DNA of 64,000 nucleotides from G963665925 sp963676345 (GCA_963676345.2 CAXXTS010000002.1:682001-746000); one strand, 5' to 3'; counted from the first letter of the stretch, positions 52,911 through 62,693 are shown. Notes: a model not told the origin generated them from the letters alone. A program made the numbers and translations.

Positions 52911-53198
52911 TCATGGATCTATGTCAAGTTTTGCAGCCTTTTCTTCCCAAATGGACTTTTTACTTGTCATACGCCCTTGCCACTGCTCTAGGTCTTCCGC
53001 TAAATAGGGCAGCAGTTCCAGTGCATAGTAACTTGTTGGCAGGTCTATTCCGAGATAGTCCCCAAAGCATAAAATCATAAACTGATCCATTAACTCGTCT
53101 GCTTCATTTTGAATATGGCCTCTGGACTTTTCCTGCATATCCAGCGCCCCAACAAAAAAGAGTCTTAAATTTTCTAAAAAGTTTTTCAAATGGTCCAT
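52911..53198 (-). CDS. Small acidic protein of unknown function beside ArsA-like ATPase
   Basis: The protein has 95 residues, is acidic and mainly helical, with no cysteine pair, signal peptide or membrane helix. Phrases such as ELMDQFMILCFGDYLGIDLPTSYY give no family I recognise. It has a GAAGGTGAAATC-type site before the ATG and is followed 16 bp later by the ArsA-like gene, so the two probably act together. Confidence 0.65.
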   Translation of the reverse strand: MDHLKNFLENLRLFFVGALDMQEKSRGHIQNEADELMDQFMILCFGDYLGIDLPTSYYALELLPYLAEDLEQWQGRMTSKKSIWEEKAAKLDIDP

Positions 53199-53233
53199 GA
53201 TTTCACCTTCTTACTTGCCTTGTTCTTAATATT

Positions 53234-53262
53234 ATAAAAGGAGAAGCTATGCTCCTCCTTTT
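53234..53262 (-). terminator. Terminator after cstA
   Basis: A GGAGGAGC/GCTTCTCC stem with one G-U pair is followed on the minus strand by TTTTATAATATT. Confidence 0.65.
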
Positions 53263-53310
53263 TCAAGAATTCCCTGGGGAACTCGCCTATTTCATTATAT
53301 CATAAACCGA

Positions 53311-54930
53311 TTATGATGACTTACGCATGCCCGTATCGCCTGCGTTCAGTTCTGCAAAAGTTTTCTTAGCTTGAAGAATCAGGATAATTGCTAGAATGAA
53401 TAAGGCAACTGCAAAGCCAAACAGAATCACATTGCCCACATTAGCAATCATCAGCTGTACAAGTGCAACAAGTGTTACTGCAAACATGAATACCATTGGA
53501 ATACTTGCCATTTTGTATTCTTTGCCCGCTTGCTTAAGCCATACTGAAAGTGCCAGTAACGCAAGTGCTGCAAGGAGCTGGTTCGCAGAACCGAATAGAG
53601 GCCAAATTGATGTCCAACCTTTAAACGCAAGTCCGCCGCCCAGAACAACTGTAATCATTGTTGAGACATATCTGTTTGTAACAATCGATGTCCCCGCTTG
53701 CTCATCATTATCAAAGAATTCTTGGAAAATGAAACGTGCAAGACGTGTCGCCGTATCAAGACTCGTAAGTGCAAATGCTGAAATTGCAAGTGCTGTAAAG
53801 CTCTTACCTGTTGCTAGTGGTAAACCAAAAGCAGTCATAAACTCACCTAGACCACTAGAGAATACGTTAACCGGTCCACCATTTGCAAGAAGCTCAGCCA
53901 GCTTGTCTGAACCAATATAGCCTGCTGTAATAATTGCAAGTGTTGCTAGAACACCCTCAATGAGCATTGAACCATAGCCAACCAGTTTAATGTCCTTTTC
54001 GCTGTCAATCTGCTTTGCAGTTGTACCAGAACCAACCAATGAGTGGAATCCGGAAATCGCACCACAGGCAACGGTTACGAACAGCATCGGGAAGAGTGTT
54101 GCATTGTTGATGTTAAAGCCTGTAACAGGTGCCAGTTCAAGCTTAGGATTCATAAAGATAACGCCTACAAACCCACCAATTAGCATTGCGTAAAGCAGGA
54201 ATGAATTCAGGTAATCTCTAGGTTGAAGTAGAATCCAAACCGGTGTAACGCTGGCAACAAAGATGTAGCCAATTAGAATCAGCATCCAAGCTGTTTTGCT
54301 CAGCATGATTGGGAAAAGTGTTCCTAGATAAATACTTAGCAGAAGCAGTGCAACACCTATAACACTACCTATTGCAAGGCTAACGCCTCGTCGATAAACA
54401 AATACACCAAAGCCAACTGCTACGACAATAAATAGACAAGATGCTGTTGCTGCTTCAGGTACGGCTACAAATGTGTTTGCTACGATATTTGTGAATGCCG
54501 CAACGACTAGAAGCAGTGTCAGCCATGCAAATACTGCAAACAGTTTCTTTCCGCTTTTACCCATTGTGCTACCGATTACCTCGCCAAGCGATTTCCCGTC
54601 ATGGCGAACAGAAGCAAACAGGGCCCCCATATCATGCACGCCACCAAAGAACAATGAGCCTACAACAATCCATAAAAATACTGGAACCCAACCGAAGATT
54701 GCAGCACCAATCGGTCCAACAATAGGTCCAGCACCTGCAATGGATGAAAAGTGGTGACCAAGAAGTACAGGCGCTTTTGCAGGAACATAATCAACACCAT
54801 CGTTGATTGTGTGTGCAGGCGTTTTCCTACTTGGGTCAATGCCCCATTTTTTAGACAGGTATGCACCATATGTAGTGTACCCCACTAAAAACACGGCTGC
54901 TGCGATAAGAATAAGAAATAATGAACTCAT
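53311..54930 (-). CDS. cstA: Carbon starvation protein A family transporter
   Basis: The protein has 539 residues and about 15 hydrophobic segments. Family motifs include HHFSSIAGAGPIVGPIGAAIFGW near the N-terminus (residues about 59-81), GSTMGKSGKK, SLVGSGTTAKQ and SLDTATRLARF. CstA proteins take up peptides or pyruvate. This is the shorter clostridial form, compared with about 700 residues in E. coli. It follows a small unknown gene by 14 bp and is closed by a terminator. Confidence 0.93.
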   Translation of the reverse strand: MSSLFLILIAAAVFLVGYTTYGAYLSKKWGIDPSRKTPAHTINDGVDYVPAKAPVLLGHHFSSIAGAGPIVGPIGAAIFGWVPVFLWIVVGSLFFGGVHDMGALFASVRHDGKSLGEVIGSTMGKSGKKLFAVFAWLTLLLVVAAFTNIVANTFVAVPEAATASCLFIVVAVGFGVFVYRRGVSLAIGSVIGVALLLLSIYLGTLFPIMLSKTAWMLILIGYIFVASVTPVWILLQPRDYLNSFLLYAMLIGGFVGVIFMNPKLELAPVTGFNINNATLFPMLFVTVACGAISGFHSLVGSGTTAKQIDSEKDIKLVGYGSMLIEGVLATLAIITAGYIGSDKLAELLANGGPVNVFSSGLGEFMTAFGLPLATGKSFTALAISAFALTSLDTATRLARFIFQEFFDNDEQAGTSIVTNRYVSTMITVVLGGGLAFKGWTSIWPLFGSANQLLAALALLALSVWLKQAGKEYKMASIPMVFMFAVTLVALVQLMIANVGNVILFGFAVALFILAIILILQAKKTFAELNAGDTGMRKSS

Positions 54931-54944
54931 AATAACTCCCCTCT

Positions 54945-55433
54945 CTAAGATAAAATCTTTTCAAGTTCCCTCTTAGAATATTTATTTGACAATCCTTCGT
55001 TGTCTGAAGAATTTATCAGCATTAATCCACCATTGATCCAACCCTTTAACCCAAACATAAAGCTCTTATAATATTTAAATTTTTCAATGCGCTTTGCCAG
55101 TGACTCGGGAATCGGATCATCCGTTTCAAGAATCAGAACCACTGCGCTCGACATGTGTTCATTATTAATCTCTGCAAGTGATGGCGCGTGCTCATCAAAA
55201 AACGTTTCGATGGTGTCCATCAAATCACTTGTTATTTTTCCTTCTATTTTCTTATAAAGAATAAACTCGTTATTTTCAAAAGCGTAGAACTCGTTGGACT
55301 TTTTAAGAATATATTTTGCATTTCTTTGATTGTATTTTGCTACAAATCCAAACTGCATACTGCCTATATCCACAGGCCCTTCTACGTTATAAAACCGTTC
55401 AAATCGCTCGCGTAATTTTTGCTCAAATTTCAT
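54945..55433 (-). CDS. Conserved-looking unknown protein upstream of cstA
   Basis: The protein has 162 residues from ATG 55433, which has GGGGGG upstream. It is soluble and mixed alpha/beta, with MQFGFVAKYNQRNAKYILKK, VVLILETDDPIPESLAKRI and FMFGLKGWINGGLMLIN. I do not recognise a family. Its tight coupling to cstA suggests a regulatory or accessory role for that transporter (inference). Confidence 0.7.
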   Translation of the reverse strand: MKFEQKLRERFERFYNVEGPVDIGSMQFGFVAKYNQRNAKYILKKSNEFYAFENNEFILYKKIEGKITSDLMDTIETFFDEHAPSLAEINNEHMSSAVVLILETDDPIPESLAKRIEKFKYYKSFMFGLKGWINGGLMLINSSDNEGLSNKYSKRELEKILS

Positions 55434-55565
55434 ATAGTCCCCCCTACTTGACATTATAATTTAGACATTTAGGCTGTTTGCATTTTGCTGTTGAGTTGCT
55501 CTTTTTGATACTTGAAAGGCATAAATACCCACCTAAAAAGCATAATCGTACAAATTTTCTGCATA

Positions 55566-55594
55566 CTTAAACCGACCCCTAAAAAGGGTCGGTT
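55566..55594. terminator. Palindrome in the gap upstream of the cstA operon
   Basis: A perfect 11-bp or longer stem (AAACCGACCC with GGGTCGGTTT at its core) surrounds AAAAA. Following sequence on the minus strand has few T. It may terminate the NtrC-type regulator transcript. The rest of 55434-55792 is AT-rich without a recognised gene. Confidence 0.5.
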
Positions 55595-55792
55595 TAAGTG
55601 TTTTTGTATCGTTTTTACGGCTATCTGCCTTTATCTCTTAGTTTTCTTGTGCCCATACAAAGTCAGTTCTATTTGTTATTGGGACTGTCAGCGCTCAAAA
55701 CTTTGGCATCCGTCTTTGCCTTTCAAGTTGATATCAAGCCTTCTCCAATTTGTCATATTGTACAAAATTGAATTCTAAATGTTCCTTTGCAA

Positions 55793-57139
55793 TCATTTTC
55801 GAATGCCGTAGGCTTTACACTTGTTGTAGAGTTGACGTGAACTGATTTCAAGTATGTCTGATGCCCTGTTATAATCAAAATCACACGCACTTAAAATAGC
55901 CCGGATATGCTTACGTTCAGCATCACTTCTTATGGCTTTCAAACTCTGGCTGACTGCCCCCGCCTCAGACTCCGGCTTTAGGGGATTGATGCTAAAGCCT
56001 TCATCCATTTGAAGCATGCCTTCTGGGGAAAGGACGACCAGTCTTTCTATGATGTTTTTCATTTCCCTGACATTTCCAGGATACTCATAGGTGTAGAGTA
56101 TGTTTTGAAGCTTGCTTTCAATGCCGTAAAAGCTCTTTTTTAAGTCTTCTGAAGACTTCCTGATGAAATGATCAATGAGAATTGGAATATCTTCACGCCT
56201 TTCCCTTAGAGAAGGAATGCGAATAATGACTGTACTCAGGCGGTAGTATAAATCCTCTCTGAAGGTCATGTCTGCAATAGATGCACTTAAATCTTTGTTG
56301 GTTGCAGCAATCAGTCTGAAATCTGTCTTTATGGGGGTATTACTTCCGATTCGGGTAATTTCCCGAGTCTCAATATTGCGCAGTATTTTTACCTGTGTTG
56401 ACTCTGGCAAGTCGCCCACTTCATCTAAAAACAAGGTCCCATTATTAGCGGCTTCAAATCGGCCGATTCTCATGCCTGTTGACCCTGTAAAGGCCCCGTC
56501 TTCATGCCCGTACAGTTCACTTTCTATGAGCGAGTCCGAAAAACTATAGCAATTGACAGGCATAAAAATCTCGTTTTTCCGCGGGCTGTTCATGTGAATG
56601 AACTTAGCAAATACTTCTTTACCCACACCCGACTCTCCCAATATGAGAATATTTGAATTAGAATCTGCTGCCTTCTTTGCAACACTTACCGCACGGTTAA
56701 AAACATCGCTGCGCGACTCCAAAATGACACTATTCTCGACAACCGCGTCTCTGAGCAGGCGGTTTTCTGCATCCAGCAATTTAATTTTCTTTATTTTTTC
56801 TAAATCAAAGACAATTTCCTGGGGATCATTGCTTTTAATAAAGTATGAAAAGGCCCCCAGCTTCATGGCTTCAACTGCATTTTCAATACTGCCAAACGCT
56901 GTCATAATGATGGTTTCCATGGCTGGGTACTTAGCTGATGCATACTTTAATAATTCAATCCCATCACACTTGTCCATGACAAGGTCTGTAATAAGGACAT
57001 CAAATTGACTCTTCCCTAAAACCTCTTTTGCAGCCTCACCGTTTTCTGCTTGCTCAACAGCATAACCTTTACGCTTCAAAATAATCCCAAGAAGGCTTCT
57101 AAAATCCTTTTCATCATCCACAATGAGTATTCTCAACAT
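55793..57139 (-). CDS. NtrC-family sigma-54-dependent response regulator
   Basis: The protein has 448 residues: a receiver with Asp52 (VLITDLVMDKCDG), an AAA+ domain with Walker A GESGVGKE, GAFTGS loop and Walker B TLFLDEVGDLP, and a Fis-type helix-turn-helix at the C-terminus (NRASDILEISSRQLYNKCKAYGI). MLRIL at 57139 has GAGGTG six bases upstream; 57148 is a GTG without room for a site. It pairs with the kinase that precedes it. The near-consensus -24/-12 promoter before the nhaC-type gene is its probable target. Confidence 0.93.
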   Translation of the reverse strand: MLRILIVDDEKDFRSLLGIILKRKGYAVEQAENGEAAKEVLGKSQFDVLITDLVMDKCDGIELLKYASAKYPAMETIIMTAFGSIENAVEAMKLGAFSYFIKSNDPQEIVFDLEKIKKIKLLDAENRLLRDAVVENSVILESRSDVFNRAVSVAKKAADSNSNILILGESGVGKEVFAKFIHMNSPRKNEIFMPVNCYSFSDSLIESELYGHEDGAFTGSTGMRIGRFEAANNGTLFLDEVGDLPESTQVKILRNIETREITRIGSNTPIKTDFRLIAATNKDLSASIADMTFREDLYYRLSTVIIRIPSLRERREDIPILIDHFIRKSSEDLKKSFYGIESKLQNILYTYEYPGNVREMKNIIERLVVLSPEGMLQMDEGFSINPLKPESEAGAVSQSLKAIRSDAERKHIRAILSACDFDYNRASDILEISSRQLYNKCKAYGIRK

Positions 57140-57150
57140 GCTATTCACCT

Positions 57151-59148
57151 CTATACTGGTATGCGAACAGTAAAAGTACTGCCCCTACCGACTTGGCTTT
57201 CAACTTCAATGGTTGCACCTATTTTTTCAACTTGCGAGTAGACAACATACAGCCCCAGTCCTGTCCCCTGACCGACTGGCTTGGTTGTGTAGAAGGGGTC
57301 AAATATTCGGTTTAAATGCTGGTGATCAATCCCTTGTCCTGTATCAGAAACCTTCAATACAATGTGTTTCTCTTCTGTAAATACTATGACACTTAGGGTA
57401 CCCCGTTCAGACATAGCTTCGACGCCATTTCCGATCAAATTGGTCACAATATGACGTATCGCGGTTTCATTAGAATGCACACGCAGAGCCGCGTCACAGA
57501 CCAAATTGAAGGTGACTACTCTGTTCTCAGGTATCTTTTTATAGTAATTGATAACTTCACTCAAGAGACTATAAAGTTCCACATCTGCACTTTCTAAATC
57601 CGAAATACGGGCATATTTCAGGAGGCTCTCGATGATTTCGCTGGCTCTTGAAACCGAGCGTTCTATGGACTCAATGGCAAGGACTTCGTCTTCAGTATGT
57701 GTGTCTGTGTCCTTTAAAATGTACGTAGAGTTACGCACTGTTCCAAGCGGATTTCTAAGTTCATGAGCAATGCCTGCGGCAAGCCTGCCCACTGCCGCCA
57801 TTTTGTCAGACTGAAAAATCTGCGCCTTTTGTATCCGCTCAAGGGTCTCGTCAGTCAGTATGACAAGAATAAAGGGAGACACGGACTCGATAGGTGTTAC
57901 ATAACAGTGATAAATTCGGTTCAGATAGGTAAAGTCAAAGGCAAGTTCCTGCCTCACCTCTTCAATAGACATATCCGTCTCGCTCTTACATGCACTGGCC
58001 AGTGCCTGAACAATTGGCGGCGCCCCCGCACTTTCTATATGGTCAAGGCCTGACAAATTCAGTTCACTTGGTATGTCACCTTTTACCTTGCGTATGCGCC
58101 CGCTATGATCAATGAGTACAATGGTTGATTTAATGTTCGCAAGGATAATTTCAAGTTCATCCGTAATCCGCCTGAGTTCTAAGGTTCTCATGTCGACAAG
58201 CTTCTTCAAATTCCTGTTCCACGCATAAATCAAATAGATGACCAGACCAAAAAGTATGGTCAGGGCCATTCCAGCGCTCTTCATTTTTTTGTTCATGCGT
58301 CTTTCATCGGCTGACGTATCTGTCCCCAGCCACTTGCCCTGTATCTTTTGCAGGACACCTTTTTTCTTGAGTTGAAAAATGGCTTTATTGATAATGGGTT
58401 TTAAGTCGTCATGGCTTTTAGGCATCCCCAAAACAACATAAGACTCATATATTTTTTCTGGTAAAATTTCATACTTGTTGAGATTTCGAGCATCGTTCAA
58501 GTGATTTTTAATGACGGGTTCATCGCCTACAATACTGTCTACTTCTCCCAGTTCAAGGAGTTTCATAGCCGAAGTCAGGTTGTCTGTTCTGACATAGGCT
58601 GGGTGTATCCCCTGATTTCTCAGACTTTCAATAATATAGTCTCCCCTTTGAACCCCTACGGACATCCCACTTAAATCAGATAGCTTGTTCACATGCTCTG
58701 ACTGGTCGCTTCGAATAACTGCCACACCATTCAAATCATAAATACGGTCTGTAAACAGATACCGTCTTGCCCGTTCAGCAGAAGGGGTCAAATCACACAG
58801 GTCAATGTCTCCATTTTCCAGTGCACTCAGGGCCTCTTCCCACACCAAGGGCCGCATAACAATGTCCGTTTCAAGCTCAATGGCCAAGGCGTAAATCATA
58901 TCGGTTACAAGCCCTAAGTACTGCCCGGTGTCTTCATAGTACTTTCCAAGCGGCGGTTCGGTGATATTACCGCCATATACCAGGGTCCCGTATTTATCAA
59001 GAACCTCTTTTTCATCATCAGAATAGGCCTTTGAAAGGGTTGCGTACTCCAGCAGGTTTAAGTTGTAATCAATGCGAATCATTTCATTCATAAAAAATAC
59101 CGTTGATAAAAAAAGGACCAGTCCAGTCAGTATCAATTCTCTTCTCAT
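57151..59148 (-). CDS. Sensor histidine kinase with solute-binding-protein domain
   Basis: The protein has 665 residues. A membrane anchor at 1-25 is followed by an external solute-binding family 3 domain (about 45-275), a membrane helix (about 288-310), a coiled coil with a PAS-like segment, HisKA with GIAHELRNPLGTVRNS and HATPase (DTGQGIDHQ, GQGTGLGLYV). The external domain suggests direct sensing of an amino acid or organic acid. It ends 12 bp before the start of its NtrC-type regulator. Confidence 0.93.
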   Translation of the reverse strand: MRRELILTGLVLFLSTVFFMNEMIRIDYNLNLLEYATLSKAYSDDEKEVLDKYGTLVYGGNITEPPLGKYYEDTGQYLGLVTDMIYALAIELETDIVMRPLVWEEALSALENGDIDLCDLTPSAERARRYLFTDRIYDLNGVAVIRSDQSEHVNKLSDLSGMSVGVQRGDYIIESLRNQGIHPAYVRTDNLTSAMKLLELGEVDSIVGDEPVIKNHLNDARNLNKYEILPEKIYESYVVLGMPKSHDDLKPIINKAIFQLKKKGVLQKIQGKWLGTDTSADERRMNKKMKSAGMALTILFGLVIYLIYAWNRNLKKLVDMRTLELRRITDELEIILANIKSTIVLIDHSGRIRKVKGDIPSELNLSGLDHIESAGAPPIVQALASACKSETDMSIEEVRQELAFDFTYLNRIYHCYVTPIESVSPFILVILTDETLERIQKAQIFQSDKMAAVGRLAAGIAHELRNPLGTVRNSTYILKDTDTHTEDEVLAIESIERSVSRASEIIESLLKYARISDLESADVELYSLLSEVINYYKKIPENRVVTFNLVCDAALRVHSNETAIRHIVTNLIGNGVEAMSERGTLSVIVFTEEKHIVLKVSDTGQGIDHQHLNRIFDPFYTTKPVGQGTGLGLYVVYSQVEKIGATIEVESQVGRGSTFTVRIPV

Positions 59149-59192
59149 CTTCTCACCTGCTCCAATCTATGTGAATGCATTTATAACAACAC

Positions 59193-59214
59193 CAAAAACC
59201 GGAGTAAACTCCGG
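59193..59214 (-). terminator. Terminator of the nhaC-type gene
   Basis: A CCGGAG/CTCCGG stem with 4-nt loop is followed on the minus strand by T5. Confidence 0.82.
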
Positions 59215-59250
59215 CTTTCAGTGTACCATATATTATAAGTGTGGTAATGC

Positions 59251-60651
59251 TTATGCTGCTTTTTTAGCGTCTTCGTTCTCATCTTTTTTAGCGACTGTAA
59301 CCCCTACAAAGCTGAGTAAAATAACGACGATTGGCATCGTATAGTTGAAAATCGCCCATGGCGCATACTGCAGTGTCGGTACACCCAGTACCCCCATGAG
59401 GAATACACCACATGTATTCCAAGGAATCAGTGCTGATGTCAGTGTGCCTGATGATTCAAGTGCATTAGACAGTGTTTTTGGGTGCAGTCCTCTGTCACTG
59501 TAGGCTTTTGAATACATACGCCCTGGTACAACGATTGAAATATACTGCTCTGGCATTGTCATGTTTGAACCAATACACGTTAGAATCGTCATTGTAATCA
59601 GACCAGAAGTACTCTTAACCAGTCTTAAGAGACGCTCAACAATAACATCCAGCTGACCTGTCTTTTCCATAATCCCACCAAACATCATCGCGATGATTGT
59701 TAGAGAGATGGAGTACATCATGTTCATAAGTCCACCAGATGACAGCAGGCTATCTACCGATTCAATGCCTGTTGCAGATGCGTATCCGCCGTAGCTCACA
59801 CTTAGGATATCTCCAAAGCTTGCCCCCTGAAAGATTGGCGCCATTATCGCACCCATGAGAATCCCAATGAAAATGCCCGGAATGGCTGGCATTTTTCTAG
59901 AGATTAGAATGATTACTGTAAGTGGCGGCAAGAGTAGCATTGGCGAAAGTGTAAATGCCCCCTCTAGACCAGAACGCATGATTTCAATAGTTGATAAGTC
60001 TACATTGGATCCTGAAAAACGCATGCCCACGACGCCAAATACCGCAAGGGCAATGCCGTAAGCGACAAAAGTCGGTTTCATCATAAACTTTACATGTGTA
60101 AAAACATCTGTCCCTGCCATTGCAGGCGCTAGATTTGTCGTATCAGAAAGGGGTGACATTTTATCTCCGAAATAAGCTCCAGAAATAACTGCGCCTGCAG
60201 CAATAGGGGCAGGAATACCGAGTCCGTGTGCAATGCCCATGAGTGCAATACCGATTGTTCCGGCAGTTCCCCAAGAAGTTCCTGTAGCAAGGGATGTTAC
60301 AGAGCTAATCAGCACTGTCGCTACAAGGAATATCTTTGGTGAAAGAATTTTTAAGCCAAAATAAATCATCGATGGTACAACACCTGCTAGAATCCACACG
60401 CCAATGAGAACGCCGATAATAGCAAGAATGATAATAGCTTGTAGTGCTTGGCGAATCCCATCAAACATAAACTGTTCAACGTCATTCCACTTGTGTCCAA
60501 TTTTAAGTGCCATGGTTGCAGCAATTGCTGTACCAATAAGCATAGGTATGTGCGGATCTGCCCCAAAGACCGCAATACCAATCCCCATTACCAAGATCAA
60601 CATTGCAAATGTAGATATGGCTTCAAATAAATGCGGTGATCTTACTTTCAT
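59251..60651 (-). CDS. NhaC-family Na+ antiporter/carrier
   Basis: The protein has 466 residues and about 11-12 membrane helices, with FGDKMSPLSDTTNLAPAMAG, a strong NhaC signature, and SALIPWNTCGVFLMGVLGVP near the C-terminus. NhaC homologues include Na+/H+ and Na+-lactate/malate antiporters, and many in Clostridia sit beside amino-acid genes as probable amino-acid exchangers. It has its own sigma-54 promoter and terminator and lies between a RocB-like peptidase and an NtrC-type two-component pair. Confidence 0.9.
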   Translation of the reverse strand: MKVRSPHLFEAISTFAMLILVMGIGIAVFGADPHIPMLIGTAIAATMALKIGHKWNDVEQFMFDGIRQALQAIIILAIIGVLIGVWILAGVVPSMIYFGLKILSPKIFLVATVLISSVTSLATGTSWGTAGTIGIALMGIAHGLGIPAPIAAGAVISGAYFGDKMSPLSDTTNLAPAMAGTDVFTHVKFMMKPTFVAYGIALAVFGVVGMRFSGSNVDLSTIEIMRSGLEGAFTLSPMLLLPPLTVIILISRKMPAIPGIFIGILMGAIMAPIFQGASFGDILSVSYGGYASATGIESVDSLLSSGGLMNMMYSISLTIIAMMFGGIMEKTGQLDVIVERLLRLVKSTSGLITMTILTCIGSNMTMPEQYISIVVPGRMYSKAYSDRGLHPKTLSNALESSGTLTSALIPWNTCGVFLMGVLGVPTLQYAPWAIFNYTMPIVVILLSFVGVTVAKKDENEDAKKAA

Positions 60652-60697
60652 ATTTCCCTCCTGTACTCACCCAGTTAATAGACCTGCCCTATAATAA

Positions 60698-60714
60698 CGC
60701 AAGCTTTGTGCCAA
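60698..60714 (-). promoter_or_regulatory. Sigma-54 (-24/-12) promoter of the nhaC-type gene
   Basis: The minus-strand sequence TTGGCACAAAGCTTGCG matches the consensus TGGCAC-N5-TTGC with GG and GC ten bases apart. It lies 47 bp before the start codon. The rest of the 328-bp gap 60652-60979 is AT-rich, with AAATTTATTTCAATT-type repeats around 60760-60800 that could be activator sites. Confidence 0.87.
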
Positions 60715-60979
60715 TTTTCAGACAGGCAAAATAGCGGTTTCCAGACATTTTTACATAAAAAAATTGAAATAAATTTCAATTTTAACGAAATTTATTTCAA
60801 TTTGCGGGGATAAATCTTTATATTTTATATGCTTATAAATAGGCTATTCTCCAACCGGTCTGTGGTGATGCACAAATACCCATCATCAACTTTATATTAG
60901 ATTGGACAAAATGCTTTTTCAGTTTACTGCCCTGTGAAAATTACCAAATACCATGAGTTAATTATAAAACTATTTTAAA

Positions 60980-62623
60980 CTAGGCATCCATCTGCCCAAA
61001 TACGGTTTCAATAACTTTGCAAATAATGTAGGGAATACGCTCAAATACGTCTGGACCAAAAACACGCTCAGTTATTTTGTGAAGATCTTTTCCCCAAGGC
61101 CCAATATTAACAACAGGCATAGACAGCTTATTCAGTGCTGTAAAGGGTACTTTATATATTTCGTTCCAGCCCGGGCTGTTTTCACGCAGTACTTCTACAT
61201 CAGCATCACTGCCGACAAATCCAGCATAGCTCAAATCCGATATGCCCATGAAATAATTATTGGACTGGTACTCTAGGCCATAAGCTTCTTTGGATATCTG
61301 ATTGACTACATTTAAGAGGTCATAGCGATGCCCATCTTGAATGAGGTCATTCGTAATATGTGGATAATATGGCCCTGATAGCCCAACGACCACTGCCGGC
61401 CCCTCCAAATCAACGTACTCTGCAACATATTCGATCAAGTTGATTGCAGCTTCAGGAAGTGCTATTTCTCCACTTTCAAAGGCGGCTTGAATTTGAAGCT
61501 GAACTTCTTTGAACTCTTTTTGAAATGTCTCCTGACCCTTTTCAAGCGCTTGGGCATACAGGTCCTTAAACCCGAGCACAAGGGATGCATACTCCAATTG
61601 TTCAGATTCTTCGTGATTCATCATGCAGAATGTATCGTATGCCTGCTGATGCCTCAGCAGGACATCTGTCAAAGCATGTTTTGCTATCATCTTCATGGTT
61701 TGAAGCACCTCTGAGGGGGTTCTAGAGAAGGTCAGCCAGTTGAAGTAACCCACTGCCGCTTCTGGGATGGATGCATCATAGACCTTTTTTCTATCCTTTA
61801 AATTAATCCATACGGGGGGTGGCGAAGCATCAAATCCCTGAATATCGCAAAGGGATGCATTCAGCTCCGTTCTTCTTTGGAGTTCAGATAAGATTAGGCT
61901 GGGATTGACCCCAGCAAAGGGATCTCCAATATGACTCTTCACACCGCGTACGTAAACCACTGGCATAATTTTGCCTACAGACCCCTGATAGAGGATGGCT
62001 TTGTCTTTTACCTGGTTGAAATAGGGCTCTGAATTAATCATGAGTTCATACTCTAGATCAAATTTCACCTTCAGCTCATCTAGCAATTCTACAGCAGCAA
62101 GCATGCCCTTAGACAAAGTCTCTTCGTCTGGCACCGATAGGAAGACAATATTTCCATCAAATTTTTCTTTTTCTGTAAACACATCTACAACGCCCAGCTG
62201 ACTGGCTAGTCCAGCCTTCATGTCTGCAGTTCCGCGACCAAAAATCCACTGGTCACTATGAGCGTCTCGCAGTACGGCTGGATTTTTCACACGCTTCATA
62301 AGTGCAGCCTTTAAATCATCTGGACGAAAGGCATAGTCCATAAGCTTGCCGTACTCAACAATATCAACCGCGTCATGATGATTAACCAGTATAACGGTGT
62401 TCTTACCTTCACCTTTAACCAAACTCCATATGACTGACCGGTTGTATCTATCATCCTTAAGAGGATAAGCTCCATAGAATGTACTGTTCTTCTGATAGTA
62501 AGCATGCTGGCTTAATATATTGAGGAGTGCATCTTCAATTACGGATTCATAGATTGAGTTGCTGTCACTTCTCACAGAAACCAGCTGATAAAATAGACCC
62601 TTTATCCACTCTTGATTGATCAT
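60980..62623 (-). CDS. M20-family peptidase, RocB-like
   Basis: The protein has 547 residues, close to B. subtilis RocB, an arginine-utilisation protein of unknown reaction. Candidate metal ligands of the M20 fold are seen in LVNHHDAVD, GRGTADMKAGLA and PDEETLSKGM. The C-terminal half has GLSGPYYPH and MPVVNIGPWGKDLHK. With the NhaC-type carrier and the amino-acid-sensing kinase it suggests uptake and hydrolysis of an acylated amino acid or dipeptide (inference). It has its own upstream region and is transcribed before the sigma-54 promoter. Confidence 0.85.
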   Translation of the reverse strand: MINQEWIKGLFYQLVSVRSDSNSIYESVIEDALLNILSQHAYYQKNSTFYGAYPLKDDRYNRSVIWSLVKGEGKNTVILVNHHDAVDIVEYGKLMDYAFRPDDLKAALMKRVKNPAVLRDAHSDQWIFGRGTADMKAGLASQLGVVDVFTEKEKFDGNIVFLSVPDEETLSKGMLAAVELLDELKVKFDLEYELMINSEPYFNQVKDKAILYQGSVGKIMPVVYVRGVKSHIGDPFAGVNPSLILSELQRRTELNASLCDIQGFDASPPPVWINLKDRKKVYDASIPEAAVGYFNWLTFSRTPSEVLQTMKMIAKHALTDVLLRHQQAYDTFCMMNHEESEQLEYASLVLGFKDLYAQALEKGQETFQKEFKEVQLQIQAAFESGEIALPEAAINLIEYVAEYVDLEGPAVVVGLSGPYYPHITNDLIQDGHRYDLLNVVNQISKEAYGLEYQSNNYFMGISDLSYAGFVGSDADVEVLRENSPGWNEIYKVPFTALNKLSMPVVNIGPWGKDLHKITERVFGPDVFERIPYIICKVIETVFGQMDA

Positions 62624-62647
62624 GGTTTTCCCTCCTATATATAACTA

Positions 62648-62693
62648 AAACCTAAGGTGTATCTGCTCATGTACGCCAGAATCCCTTAGGTTT
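62648..62693 (-). terminator. Possible terminator of the DUF554 gene
   Basis: AAACCTAAGG and CCTTAGGTTT form a 10-bp stem with a 26-nt loop, followed on the minus strand by a short T-rich stretch. Confidence 0.5.

Noticed and set aside
62661..62673. Possible sigma-54 promoter upstream of the RocB-like gene
   Set aside because: The GG and GC elements are nine, not ten, bases apart and the flanking consensus is poor.
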